Of a stretch of 42,957 nt of DNA, positions 10,743-20,311 are shown piece after piece. The translations under genes were made by a program, and so were the position numbers. Location of the stretch: positions 1 through 42,957 of the forward strand of contig JAJXWU010000232.1 of the NCBI GenBank assembly GCA_021781425.1, in the 5' to 3' direction. Position 1 is the stretch's first letter. Each line of letters starts with the position of its first letter. Origin of the DNA: Pseudomonadota bacterium (lineage in GTDB: Bacteria; Pseudomonadota; Gammaproteobacteria; Xanthomonadales; Rhodanobacteraceae). Below the pieces are notes generated by a model. The model saw only the letters and a program-made list of their open reading frames with translations, had not been told where the DNA came from and did not search any database.

Positions 10743-13247
10743 TCACCGCCGAGGCTTCGCGCGCGCGGTCGGCTTCGCATTCCACGGGTCATCTGGCCAG
10801 GGGTGTCTCGGATAACGGCCTTTCAGTTCCTTCTTTACTTCCGGATACGTGCGTTCCCAGAAGCCGCGCAGATCCTGCGTGACCTGGATCGGCCGCTGCG
10901 CGGGCGAAAGCAGGTGCAAGGTCACCGCCACCTTGTCCTTGGCGATGCGCGGCGTGTCGGCGAGTCCGAAAAGTTCCTGCAGTTTGACCGCCAGCACCGG
11001 TGGCTTTCCCGCCTCGTAGTGCAGATGCTTGCTGCTGCCGCTCGGCACGGTCAGGGTTTCCGGCGCAAGCTCGTCGATGCGGCGGCGTTGCGTATGATCC
11101 AGCCGCGAGGCCAATGCCTCGCCGAGCAGTTGCGGCGCCAGCGCATCCAGTCGCGTCTTGCCGGCAAGATACGGCGCCAGCCATTCATCGAGGGATGCCA
11201 GCAGCGGGGCATCGGTTAGATCGGGCAGTTGCAGTTCCGGGCACCACTGGCGAAGGCAGGCCACGCGCACGCGCAGTGCAGTGGCGTGATCGCTCCACGG
11301 TAGCGATGCAAGGCCCGCATCGCGTACCGCAGCGAGCAGCGCGGGCAGGGCATCGGCGGGTTTTGCGGGAACGCTGCGGCGTTCGAGTACGAGCTGCGCA
11401 AAGCGGTATTGCTCGAACGCCTCGACCGCGCGCTTCTCGCGATTCCAGCGTGAAGTCCGCTCGCGCACGAAACTCGCGGAATAATCGCGTTCGAGCAGAT
11501 CGGGATCGAATGGCGTGGCGGCGAGAATCAGGCTGTCGCGCTCATCGAAGCGCAGGTCGACCGCGACCAACCAGGGTTCGCCGTAGAGTTGCGTGCTCTG
11601 GTGCAAATGTGCGCCGCGCCCGTTGCTCAGCCTGTAGCGGTAGGGATCGTTGCCGTCCTGCTTGGCAATGCGATCGGGAAAAGCGTGAATCAGCAGGTTG
11701 CCGATGGTGTGTGCATCGGCCGGGTCGGCCGACGCACGTATATCAAAGCGCCGCCGCCAGCCGGATGCGGCCTGATCGATCGCGGCAAGCGCCGCGGGAT
11801 CGGCCCCCGCGTTGCGCACCGCGCGCTTGTCGCTGCGCCATGCCTGCAGCGCCGCATGACGCGCGCGGAAACTGTCGCCGCGTCCGCTCTCGCCGCGCAG
11901 CGGATTGCGCGCTTCGATCAGGGCGATAAGATCGCATGCCAGCGCGCGCAGCGCGGGCGATGCGCGCAGGGCCATCGCGGCGAGTCGCGGCGTCGCGCCG
12001 GTCGCGAGTATGCGTTGGCCGAGTCCGGTCACGTGGCCATCCGGATCGAGCGCGCCGAGCAGAATGAGCAAATCACGCGCGCTCGCCAGCACGCCGGCAG
12101 GCGGGGCGTCGAGCCAGCGCAGATCCGACGAACCCCAGGCAGCCAGCTCCAGTGCCAGCGCGGACAACTCCGCGTGGGCGATTTCGGCACGGCGCGAAGG
12201 CTCCAGGCGCTGGCTCTGCGGCCACAGCCGGTACGCGACGCCTTCGACGACGCGGCCCGCGCGCCCGCTGCGCTGATCGGCGGAAGCCTGCGAGATCGAC
12301 ACGGTTTGCAAGCGCGAAAAACCTGAGTTGGGATCGAAACGCGGCTCGCGCGCAAGTCCCAGATCGATCACGGCACGGATGCCGGGCAGGGTAACGGAGG
12401 ATTCGGCCACATTCGTTGCCAGCACGATGCGGCGCGTGCCTGTTTTTGCCGGCGCCAAAGCGGCGTGCTGTTCGGCCAGCGACAACTCGCCGTGCAGCGC
12501 AACGATTTCGGCGGCAGCGCAGCCGCTCAGCACCCGCCGCGCCTGTTCGATCTCGCGCCGTCCGGGCAGGAACACGAGGATGTCGCCCTCGCTTTCATGC
12601 AATGTGGTTTCGCGCAGCGCGGTTTCTGCGACGCGGCGCAGATGCAACGGCCAATCCTCGTTCGCCTTCGCCGGCGGATACTCGATGCGTACGGGAAAGC
12701 TGCGCCCGGCGCTCGTCACGCGCGGCGCGTCGAGCCAGCGCGCGATACGCTCGCCGTCCAGCGTTGCCGACATGACGATCAGGCGCAGATCCGGACGCAG
12801 CGTGGCTTGTACCTCGAGCGCCAGCGCGGCGCCAAAATCGCCGGCGAGATGACGCTCGTGGAATTCGTCAAAAGCGATCGCGCCCACGTTCGGCAATGCC
12901 GGATCGGACTGGATCAGGCGCGTCAGGATGCCTTCGGTCACGACTTCCACGCGCGTGCGCGCGCAAACCTTCGCCTCGAAGCGGATGCGATAGCCGACGG
13001 TTTCGCCGACGCTCTCGCCCAGTTGTGCGGCCATGAACTCCGCCGCCGCGCGCGCGGCGATGCGGCGTGGTTCCAGCACGAGGATTTTTTTTCCGGCAAG
13101 CCAGTCCGCGTTCAGCACGGCGAGCGGCACCTGGGTGGTCTTGCCTGCGCCGGGAGGCGCTTCCAGCACCAGGCGCGGATGCTGCACGAGACTTGCGAGG
13201 ATTTCCGGCAGTACCGGCTGGATCGGAAATTGTGTACTTTTGCTCAT
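10743..13247 (-). CDS. hrpB: ATP-dependent helicase HrpB
   Basis: EAPPGAGKTTQVPL Walker A, DEFHER box, SATLDGERIARWL, QRSGRAGRV; HrpB C-terminal region ...RFRYPRHPWPDDP-like. Confidence 0.96.
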   Translation of the reverse strand: MSKSTQFPIQPVLPEILASLVQHPRLVLEAPPGAGKTTQVPLAVLNADWLAGKKILVLEPRRIAARAAAEFMAAQLGESVGETVGYRIRFEAKVCARTRVEVVTEGILTRLIQSDPALPNVGAIAFDEFHERHLAGDFGAALALEVQATLRPDLRLIVMSATLDGERIARWLDAPRVTSAGRSFPVRIEYPPAKANEDWPLHLRRVAETALRETTLHESEGDILVFLPGRREIEQARRVLSGCAAAEIVALHGELSLAEQHAALAPAKTGTRRIVLATNVAESSVTLPGIRAVIDLGLAREPRFDPNSGFSRLQTVSISQASADQRSGRAGRVVEGVAYRLWPQSQRLEPSRRAEIAHAELSALALELAAWGSSDLRWLDAPPAGVLASARDLLILLGALDPDGHVTGLGQRILATGATPRLAAMALRASPALRALACDLIALIEARNPLRGESGRGDSFRARHAALQAWRSDKRAVRNAGADPAALAAIDQAASGWRRRFDIRASADPADAHTIGNLLIHAFPDRIAKQDGNDPYRYRLSNGRGAHLHQSTQLYGEPWLVAVDLRFDERDSLILAATPFDPDLLERDYSASFVRERTSRWNREKRAVEAFEQYRFAQLVLERRSVPAKPADALPALLAAVRDAGLASLPWSDHATALRVRVACLRQWCPELQLPDLTDAPLLASLDEWLAPYLAGKTRLDALAPQLLGEALASRLDHTQRRRIDELAPETLTVPSGSSKHLHYEAGKPPVLAVKLQELFGLADTPRIAKDKVAVTLHLLSPAQRPIQVTQDLRGFWERTYPEVKKELKGRYPRHPWPDDPWNAKPTARAKPRR

Positions 13248-13256
13248 CGCACAAAC

Positions 13257-13285
13257 GCCGATCCCGCCATTCGGGCGGGATCGGC
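13257..13285 (-). terminator. Intrinsic terminator-like hairpin GCCGATCCCGCC-attcg-GGCGGGATCGGC
   Basis: Perfect 12-bp stem; on the minus strand followed by GTTTGTG; lies downstream of the 13303-14496 gene. Confidence 0.7.
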
Positions 13286-13302
13286 AAACGAACGCGGCGG
13301 GA

Positions 13303-14496
13303 TTACTGGCAAGTCAGGCCGTTTATCTGGGTCAGACGCTTCCAGATCTTTGCGCCGCTTCCGGTCGGTACACCCGCCGGCAGGCCGGACGCGGATTGGT
13401 AGCTGAACTGCATCGTGTTGCAGTCCGGAAACTGGACGTTGAACGTGCCCCACACTGTCTGCGTCACCGAAGGTCCGAAATTGCCGGCAAAGCCGCCGCC
13501 GCTGGAATAACCCAGCGTCACTTGGGCCGAAGTATCACCGGCATTGAACGTACCGCTGCCAAACAACCAGTAGGGTACGCCGCTGGAATCGTAGGTGTAC
13601 CAGGCGACCACGATGTAACGCGGCACCGTGCTGCCGCTGCCCTGCAACTCGCCCACTTCCACCTGGATGCCTTCGCCGCTGTGATTCGAGTCGTACCAGT
13701 TGCCGGTCATGTAGCCGCTGATCGGCAGGGCTTGCGAAGCTTGTGCATATTGCGCGGGATTGTAAGTGCCGAGATTGAACGTGGTATAGCGGTTCGGATC
13801 GGCCGTGTTGAGTGTGTCGATCGTGAGCGTCAAGGCCTGATTGTAGTTCAGCTGAACCGAGCCGCCGTAGAAATTTTCCAGCACGAACACGTCGCTGCTG
13901 ACCAGCGGGTTGATGGCATACGTCGTGGAAAGAAACGTATTCGGATCGTCCGCCATGCGGATGTAGAAATTCTGCACGCCGCCTTGGGTGACGGACACGG
14001 CGGGCAAGGTCGGATACAAATTAGAGTTGCCTTCCATGTTGGAAGGGCGATCGATTTCCAGCAACGTAGCGGACAGACCGCTCGTGCATACGACGCGGAA
14101 CAGGTAGATCGTGTCCTGCTCGACGTATCTGGCCTCGCTGCCACCCGCATAGGGGTCGCCAAGCAGATTGACCTGGGCGCTCTGTGCATTGGGATCGTTC
14201 TGCCACATTCCCAACGGCATGGGCGAGTTCAGGCAGCTCGGGGGATAGGCGCGATCGGGATTGGCGAACAGCTCGGCCGGTTTCGTGCCACCGGGCTTGG
14301 CGCTGGCGACACCGGATTTCTGCGCGGATGCGATGGCCTGACTGGCCTGCGCCTGCATTTGCGCGCGTACCTGCTGCGCCCGCGCCAGATCCAACCTCGG
14401 CGTTGTGACGGCCGATGCGCCGGCTGCCTGCGCGATCGCCGCCGCGGCCAGTGCAGCAGCAGCGATGCTGCGGGAAAAAATCGTCGAGTATTTCAT
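13303..14496 (-). CDS. Secreted hypothetical protein with C-terminal WYTYDxxGxPxWL-type domain
   Basis: Start MKYSTIFSRSIAAAALAAAAIAQAAGA (signal peptide); SGYMTGNWYDSNHSGEGIQVEV...VVAWYTYDSSGVPYWLFGSG...WGTFNVQFPDCNTMQF...KRLTQINGLTC. Confidence 0.8.
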   Translation of the reverse strand: MKYSTIFSRSIAAAALAAAAIAQAAGASAVTTPRLDLARAQQVRAQMQAQASQAIASAQKSGVASAKPGGTKPAELFANPDRAYPPSCLNSPMPLGMWQNDPNAQSAQVNLLGDPYAGGSEARYVEQDTIYLFRVVCTSGLSATLLEIDRPSNMEGNSNLYPTLPAVSVTQGGVQNFYIRMADDPNTFLSTTYAINPLVSSDVFVLENFYGGSVQLNYNQALTLTIDTLNTADPNRYTTFNLGTYNPAQYAQASQALPISGYMTGNWYDSNHSGEGIQVEVGELQGSGSTVPRYIVVAWYTYDSSGVPYWLFGSGTFNAGDTSAQVTLGYSSGGGFAGNFGPSVTQTVWGTFNVQFPDCNTMQFSYQSASGLPAGVPTGSGAKIWKRLTQINGLTCQ

Positions 14497-14541
14497 CTCA
14501 ATCTCCCATGTCGAATTCCCGTGCGCGCAGCCTGTGGCGCC

Positions 14542-14555
14542 GCCGGTTAACCGGC
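14542..14555. promoter_or_regulatory. 14-bp perfect palindrome GCCGGTTAACCGGC in divergent promoter region
   Basis: Read directly; lies between the divergent 13303-14496 gene and tatD. Confidence 0.35.
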
Positions 14556-14614
14556 CGTGAACGCGCGCTGCGCGGTGTTGGCATAATGCCAGACTTTCCC
14601 GATAACGCACGGAC

Positions 14615-15418
14615 ATGCAACTCGTCGACATCGGCGCCAACCTGACCCACGAATCCTTTCGGCACGATTTCGATGCCGTACTGGCGCGCGCTCACGCGGC
14701 AGGGGTGGCCCATCTCATCGTGACGGGCGCCTCGTTGCAAGGTTCGCGCGAGGCACTGGAATTGGCGCGCACGCATTCGGGCGTGCTGTTCGCGACCGCG
14801 GGCGTGCATCCGCATCATGCCGGCGATTTCGATGCGGATATCGAAGCCGGATTGCGCGAACTGCATGCCCTGCCCGAGGTCGTGGCGGTTGGCGAAACCG
14901 GCCTGGATTATTTCCGCGATTTCTCGCCGCGCGCCGCGCAATTATTTGCGTTCGAGCGCCAATTGGAACTTGCCGCGGATTGCGGCAAGCCGCTGTTCCT
15001 GCATCAGCGTGATGCGCACGGCGATTTCATCGCCTGCATGGATAACGTGCTTGATCAACGCGGGCGCGGTCGCATCGCGCGCGCGGTGGTGCATTGCTTC
15101 ACCGGCACGCAGGGCGAATTGTTCGATTGCCTGGATCGCGATTTCCATATCGGCATCACCGGCTGGATCTGCGACGAGCGCCGCGGCGCGCACCTGCGCG
15201 AGCTGGTCAGGTCCATTCCGGCAAATCGCCTGATGCTGGAAACCGACGCACCGTACCTGCTGCCGCGCACCGTCAAGCCAGTGCCCTCGCACCGGCGCAA
15301 CGAGCCGATGTATCTGGCGCACATCTGCGCGCAAGTGGCGCGTGACCGCGGCGAGGATGTAGCTGTCACCGCAGCGAATGCTGCAGCGACTGCGCGTGAA
15401 TTCTTCGGATTGCCCTAG
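14615..15418 (+). CDS. tatD: TatD-family metal-dependent hydrolase/DNase
   Basis: MQLVDIGANLTHESF; ATAGVHPHHA; VGETGLDYFRDFSP; LETDAPYLLPR. Confidence 0.94.
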   Translation: MQLVDIGANLTHESFRHDFDAVLARAHAAGVAHLIVTGASLQGSREALELARTHSGVLFATAGVHPHHAGDFDADIEAGLRELHALPEVVAVGETGLDYFRDFSPRAAQLFAFERQLELAADCGKPLFLHQRDAHGDFIACMDNVLDQRGRGRIARAVVHCFTGTQGELFDCLDRDFHIGITGWICDERRGAHLRELVRSIPANRLMLETDAPYLLPRTVKPVPSHRRNEPMYLAHICAQVARDRGEDVAVTAANAAATAREFFGLP

Positions 15419-16191
15419 GATCGAAGCCCGACGCCGCGCTGCAACAGGCTCAGACAGAACGCGCCGAGCGCAAGCACGAAGGCCAGCATCACCGCGTAGG
15501 CCCAGGCGAGATTGATGTCGCTGATGCCGAGCAGGCCATAGCGGAACGCGCTGACCATGTACAGGATCGGATTCAGGTGCGAGATTTCCTTCCACGGACT
15601 CGGCAACTGGGCGACGTTGTAGAACACGCCGCCGAGGTAGGTAAGCGGTGTCAGTACGAAGGTCGGGATGATCGCGATGTCGTCGAACTTGCGCGCAAAG
15701 ATCGCATTGATGAAACCGAGCATGCCGAAGATCGTCGCCGCCAGCACGAAGGTGCTGAGTGTGACCAGCGGGTGATACAAATGGATCTTGGTGAAGAACA
15801 GGGAAATGCCGAGTACGATCACGCCGACCATGAAGCCGCGTAACACCGCGCCGCTGATGTAACCGGCCAGGATCGTCCAGCTCGGCATCGGCGACACCAG
15901 CATCTCCTCGACGAAGCGCTGGAACTTGGCGCCGAAGAAGGAACTGGTGATGTTGCCGTAGGCGTTCTGGATCACGCTCATCATTATCAGACCGGGCGCG
16001 ATGTATTCGATGTACGAGATGCCCGGCGCGATCTCGCCGATGCGGCGCCCGATCAGGCTGCCGAAGATGATGAAGTACAGCGTCACCGTGATCGCCGGCG
16101 GCAGCAGGGTCTGGGTCCAGATGCGCAGGATGCGCATCACCTCGCGGCGCACGATGGTGCCAAGCGCGATGAGAGTGTGCTCGGCGTTCAT
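15415..16191 (-). CDS. yadH: ABC-2 type transporter permease (YadH-like)
   Basis: RILRIWTQTLLPPAITVTLYFIIFGSLIG; SYIEYIAPGLIMMSVIQNAYGNITSSFFGAKFQRFVEEMLVSPMP. Confidence 0.92.
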   Translation of the reverse strand: MNAEHTLIALGTIVRREVMRILRIWTQTLLPPAITVTLYFIIFGSLIGRRIGEIAPGISYIEYIAPGLIMMSVIQNAYGNITSSFFGAKFQRFVEEMLVSPMPSWTILAGYISGAVLRGFMVGVIVLGISLFFTKIHLYHPLVTLSTFVLAATIFGMLGFINAIFARKFDDIAIIPTFVLTPLTYLGGVFYNVAQLPSPWKEISHLNPILYMVSAFRYGLLGISDINLAWAYAVMLAFVLALGAFCLSLLQRGVGLRS

Positions 16192-16255
16192 GCGGTCGAA
16201 CTCGTTGCGCTTACGCGATGCCTTGAATGGCAGCGCGTGCAGCGAGTGAGGGCGA

Positions 16256-16292
16256 GGCAGGGATGCCGACCGGAAGGAGCGCCAGGGATGGC
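16256..16292. repeat. Two small tandem hairpin units: GGCA-GGGA-TGCC and GCCA-GGGA-TGGC
   Basis: Identical GGGA loops with inverted 4-bp arms, start-to-start spacing 25 bp, in the yadG-yadH intergenic gap. Confidence 0.4.
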
Positions 16293-16324
16293 CAGTTGTG
16301 ATGAGATTCGATTCATCATTGCTT

Positions 16325-17260
16325 TCAGGCAGCTTGCTTGTCGTTTGCGTCGATCAACCGCACGAACAACTCCTCCAGCCGGTTGGCCTTGTTGCGCATC
16401 GAGGTCACCGTGATGCCGTGCGCGGACAATGCGGCAAAAAGGGAATTCAAGTCGTGTTGCCGCGACATTTCCGCTTCCAGTGTGCGCTCGTCGATGCGCG
16501 TCAGCTTCACGCCGTCGACGGTGGGGAGTTCCGCGCAGGGCGCGGCCAGATCCAGCACGAACGCTTCCACGTCGAGTTTGGACAACAGCGTCTTCATCGC
16601 CGTGTTCTCGATGATGCGGCCGTGGTCGATGATCGCGATATTGCGGCACAGCGACTCGGCTTCCTCGAGATAATGCGTGGTCAGGATCACCGTGGTGCCG
16701 GCGGCATTGATGGCCTGGATGAATTTCCACATCGAACGGCGGATCTCGATGTCGACACCCGCAGTCGGCTCGTCCAGGATCAGCAGTTTCGGCTCGTTCA
16801 TCATCGCCCGCGCGATCAGCAGGCGCCGTTTCATGCCGCCGGAGAGCGTGCGCGATACTTCGAAGGCCTTGTCCCAGAGCGCGAGTTGTTTCAGATACTT
16901 CTCCGCGCGTTGCGCCGCGACCGCGCGAGTTACGCCGTAGAAGCCGGCCTGATTCACGCAAATCTGAAACGGCTGCTCGAACATGTTGAAGTTGATTTCC
17001 TGCGGCACTAGTCCGAGCATCTGCATGGCTTCGCTGCGCCGCTCGCGGATCGATATGCCGAACACGCGCGCATCGCCGGCCGTCGCGTTGACCAGCGAGG
17101 ACACGATGCCGATCAGGGTTGACTTGCCGGCGCCGTTCGGGCCGAGCAGGGCGTAGAAATCGCCGGGCTGAACGCTCAGCGAAACGCCCTTGAGCGCTTC
17201 GACGCCGTTCGCGTAGGTTTTTCTCAGATCCTGGATTTCCAGCGCGGGAATGGCGCTCAT
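16325..17260 (-). CDS. yadG: ABC transporter ATP-binding protein (YadG-like)
   Basis: Start MSAIPALEIQDLRKTYANGVEALKGVS; LLGPNGAGKSTLIG Walker A; LSGGMKRRLLIARAMM signature; LLILDEPTAGVD. Confidence 0.93.
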   Translation of the reverse strand: MSAIPALEIQDLRKTYANGVEALKGVSLSVQPGDFYALLGPNGAGKSTLIGIVSSLVNATAGDARVFGISIRERRSEAMQMLGLVPQEINFNMFEQPFQICVNQAGFYGVTRAVAAQRAEKYLKQLALWDKAFEVSRTLSGGMKRRLLIARAMMNEPKLLILDEPTAGVDIEIRRSMWKFIQAINAAGTTVILTTHYLEEAESLCRNIAIIDHGRIIENTAMKTLLSKLDVEAFVLDLAAPCAELPTVDGVKLTRIDERTLEAEMSRQHDLNSLFAALSAHGITVTSMRNKANRLEELFVRLIDANDKQAA

Positions 17261-17372
17261 GGGCTGCACAATGATCGCGGGGCGGGTAGTATAGCCGGCA
17301 TCTCGAAGTACGCTGTGATTGAAAGGCCCATGCGCTCGGCTTCGAATCGGCGCGTATTTTCCCACAACCCCC

Positions 17373-17415
17373 AACCCTTGCTGCGCAAGGGTTTGCCCCC
17401 TTAACTTAAGGGGGC
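17373..17415. repeat. Two adjacent hairpins: AACCCTTGC-tgc-GCAAGGGTT and GCCCCCTTAA-c-TTAAGGGGGC
   Basis: Perfect 9-bp and 10-bp inverted repeats, 1 bp apart, in a divergent intergenic region. Confidence 0.55.
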
Positions 17416-17435
17416 GTTAGTCGAAGGTTTCATCC

Positions 17436-18179
17436 GTGGCAGACCATTTCCAGTTGCGTTTGGCTGAAAGCCGCATGCTAGCGCCCGCCGTGCGTCACAT
17501 GGCGTTCGAACGCGCTGACGGCGCGCCGTTCGCCTTCATCCCCGGCCAGTTCGTGCAGATTCATTTCCATTACGACGACGGCAAGCCGACCAAGCGCAGC
17601 TACTCGGTGGCCACGGTCGGCAACGGCAGTGGCGCAGTCGCGCGCATCGAGGTCGCGGTTTCCTACGTCGAAGGCGGCGCCGCGACGAACCTGCTCGCCA
17701 ATCTGCGGGAAGGTGGCACGCTCGACGCGAGCGGGCCCTATGGCCGCTTCTGCCTCGACGACAAGGATGCCAATCGCCGCTACCTGCTGGTCGCGACCGG
17801 CACCGGCGTCACGCCCTACCGTGCCATGCTGCCGCAACTCGAAAAGCTGGCCGCGCGCGGCGCCGAAGTCGCGCTGGTTTACGGCGCGCGCAACGAGGCC
17901 GAACTACTGTACGCCGACGAGTTCGAGGCGTTCGCGCGGCAAAATCCACATTTTCACTTTTACGCCTGCTTCTCGCGCACGCCGCGCACGCCGCCCCGCG
18001 CACACGACCGCAGCGGCCGCGTGCATGTCGCGCTCGCCGAGTTGAAGCCGGATGTCGCGCGCGATATCGCCTATCTGTGCGGCAACCCGGACATGGTCGA
18101 TCAGGCCTTCGCCATGCTCAAGGATGCCGGCTTGCCGGTGCCGCATATTCGGCGCGAGAAGTACGTTTCTTCGCGATAG
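17436..18179 (+). CDS. FAD-binding oxidoreductase / ferredoxin-NADP reductase-like
   Basis: GTG start; KRSYSVATVG FAD motif; LLVATGTGVTPYRAMLPQLE; VALVYGARNEAELLYADEF; YLCGNPDMVDQAF. Confidence 0.9.
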   Translation: MADHFQLRLAESRMLAPAVRHMAFERADGAPFAFIPGQFVQIHFHYDDGKPTKRSYSVATVGNGSGAVARIEVAVSYVEGGAATNLLANLREGGTLDASGPYGRFCLDDKDANRRYLLVATGTGVTPYRAMLPQLEKLAARGAEVALVYGARNEAELLYADEFEAFARQNPHFHFYACFSRTPRTPPRAHDRSGRVHVALAELKPDVARDIAYLCGNPDMVDQAFAMLKDAGLPVPHIRREKYVSSR

Positions 18180-18257
18180 TTGGCCGATTCGGATCGGGCT
18201 GATACCGGCAGAAGGTCGCGCTCAGCAGGATAGCGCCGGCAAACTCGCCGCAGCCGT

Positions 18258-20084
18258 TCAGGACATTTCTGGACGAACAGACGCCGCTTCGGCCGCCTCG
18301 GTCGGCAGAGTCAAGGTGAAGCAGCTGCCTCGGCCGGACTCGCTGCGCAACGACAGTTCGCCACCGAGCAACTGGGTCAGCCGATGGCTCAGGTACAACC
18401 CCAGGCCTGACCCTTCCTGCACGCGACCGCTAGCCGCCGTGTGGATCTGGACAAAGGATTGCCTGAACAATCTGGATTGATCCTCCACGGCAATGCCAAT
18501 GCCCGTGTCGACGACACTGATCTGGAGCCGACCCGCAGCCGGCGGCAGCAGCGTGACGCTGATCGATCCACGTTCGGTGAACTTGACCGCATTACCGATC
18601 AAGTTGAGCAGAATTTGGCTCAGGGCACGCCGGTCGATCTGTAGCTGCACCGTGGAATCCGGCATACGGACCTCGAACGCCAAACCCTTCGCGATGGCCG
18701 CGGGCCGCAACGTCGCGACCGCTTCGTCGATCAATTGCTGAGCGACAACGGATTCCGGGTGAAGCGGAACGTTTCCGGACTCGATTTTTGCCACGTCCAG
18801 TATATCGTTTATCAAGGACAGCAGATGCTTGCCGCTGCTCTGGACGGTCTTGAGCTGCTTCTCCTGCTCGGTGTTGATCGGTCCCGGCAACTTCATCAGC
18901 AGGGTGCCGGTGAAGCCGATGATCGCATTGAGCGGAGTGCGCAATTCGTGCGACATCGAGGCCAAAAACTCGGTCTTCACGCGGTCGCTGGACTCGGCCT
19001 GATCCTTGGCTTCGCGCAGGGCGGTCTCGATGCGCTTGCGCGAATCGATGTCCAATGAAAGGATGAACAGCCCTTCCGGCACAGCCAGGACGCTGAGTTC
19101 GAACCATGCCGAACTCCCATCCGGACAGCGAAATTCATTCTCGAGATGGACGTTGCAGCGATCCTGCATGCACTGGCGCAATTTGGCGAAAAGATGCGTG
19201 CCTTCTATCTCCGGGAAGCAGTCGATCAGGGTACGCCCGAGCATGTCCTCCCTGCGCCGTCGCGACTGGTGCGCAACGGCAGCGTTGACGTAAACATAAC
19301 GCCATTCGTGGTCGATGATTTGCGCGCCCTCGAGCATGCCGTCCAGGGTGCCGCGAAAACGCGCCTCGCTCTGCGCCAACTCCCGGTCGTGGATCTGCAG
19401 GCGCTCGAGGAAACTGTTGAATCCGTCGGTGAGCCGTCCGATTTCATCGTCCCCGCGCGGCGGCGCCCTGAGCGTGAAATCCTGTTCCGCAGAGATTTTG
19501 CCGACAACCGCGGCGAGCGTGAGCAAGGGCCGCGAAACCCGCGCGTCAAGGTAGCGGGAAAACAGATACGACAGAACAGCGATCAACCCGGCTACCCACA
19601 GGGAAGCTTCAAGGTGGTAGCGCAGCCATGCACCAACATCCAGCGCGGCATTGTAATCTGTGCGCAAGAAGCCGAGAGGATGACCATCGCCGGCACGCAG
19701 AACGGTGATCGCGCGAAGATGCGATCCATCCCATTCGACATTTTCCGCGTTCCGGGGGAACGTAGAGCCGGCCGGGGACACATTGGCCGGATAGTGCGCC
19801 ACGATCGTACCGCGCGCATCGTAGATAATCGCGGCCTCGATGCGGTCTACGTCGCGAAAGGCGGCGAGAGCGCTGTTCGCCATTACGACGGAGTCGGAAC
19901 TCTGCAGCGCTTCAATTGCGTCTGCCGCGACAACGTGCAGCAAGGTGATAACGCGCCTCTCCTCCGCGCGTCGGAAGTCTGCGGATCGGTAGGCGAACAG
20001 CACGAATTCCATCAATACGACGAGCGCGACGAATATCAACGTCGTACTGACGATCAAATCGCGACGAATTGACCTGCTTTGCAT
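18258..20084 (-). CDS. Membrane sensor histidine kinase (periplasmic sensor-HAMP-PAS-HisKA-HATPase)
   Basis: Two TM segments flanking an extracytoplasmic domain; FLASMSHELRTPLNAIIGFTG H-box; LNLIGNAVKFTERG N-box; DTGIGI; GSGLGLYLSHRL. Confidence 0.93.
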   Translation of the reverse strand: MQSRSIRRDLIVSTTLIFVALVVLMEFVLFAYRSADFRRAEERRVITLLHVVAADAIEALQSSDSVVMANSALAAFRDVDRIEAAIIYDARGTIVAHYPANVSPAGSTFPRNAENVEWDGSHLRAITVLRAGDGHPLGFLRTDYNAALDVGAWLRYHLEASLWVAGLIAVLSYLFSRYLDARVSRPLLTLAAVVGKISAEQDFTLRAPPRGDDEIGRLTDGFNSFLERLQIHDRELAQSEARFRGTLDGMLEGAQIIDHEWRYVYVNAAVAHQSRRRREDMLGRTLIDCFPEIEGTHLFAKLRQCMQDRCNVHLENEFRCPDGSSAWFELSVLAVPEGLFILSLDIDSRKRIETALREAKDQAESSDRVKTEFLASMSHELRTPLNAIIGFTGTLLMKLPGPINTEQEKQLKTVQSSGKHLLSLINDILDVAKIESGNVPLHPESVVAQQLIDEAVATLRPAAIAKGLAFEVRMPDSTVQLQIDRRALSQILLNLIGNAVKFTERGSISVTLLPPAAGRLQISVVDTGIGIAVEDQSRLFRQSFVQIHTAASGRVQEGSGLGLYLSHRLTQLLGGELSLRSESGRGSCFTLTLPTEAAEAASVRPEMS

Positions 20085-20311
20085 ACGTTACCGCACCCAC
20101 CGGAAGCGCTTTCATCCGTAGGCAAGGACCTGATTCTTTGCAAGGCGCTCGGCCGCGCGCAACCCCTTGAACAGTATGCGCTGAAATGCCCGTGTATTCC
20201 ACGGCAAGACCGGCGCGATTCAACCTCGCGGCGTACCGGACGCCGTGGCCCGGGCCATTGGCAAAAGATATACTCGACTCGCCGGATCGGCTCCTGGGAC
20301 AGACATGGCGC

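Noticed and set aside
8519-13247. Zorya anti-phage system (MotA/B-like pair next to a helicase)
   Set aside because: The neighbouring helicase is the conserved housekeeping-type HrpB, not ZorD; no ZorC or ZorE. Kept only as an orphan stator finding.
14542-14555. GCCGGTTAACCGGC palindrome as a finding
   Set aside because: Single site in a divergent region with no second copy seen and no adjacent regulator; listed as a low-confidence feature only.
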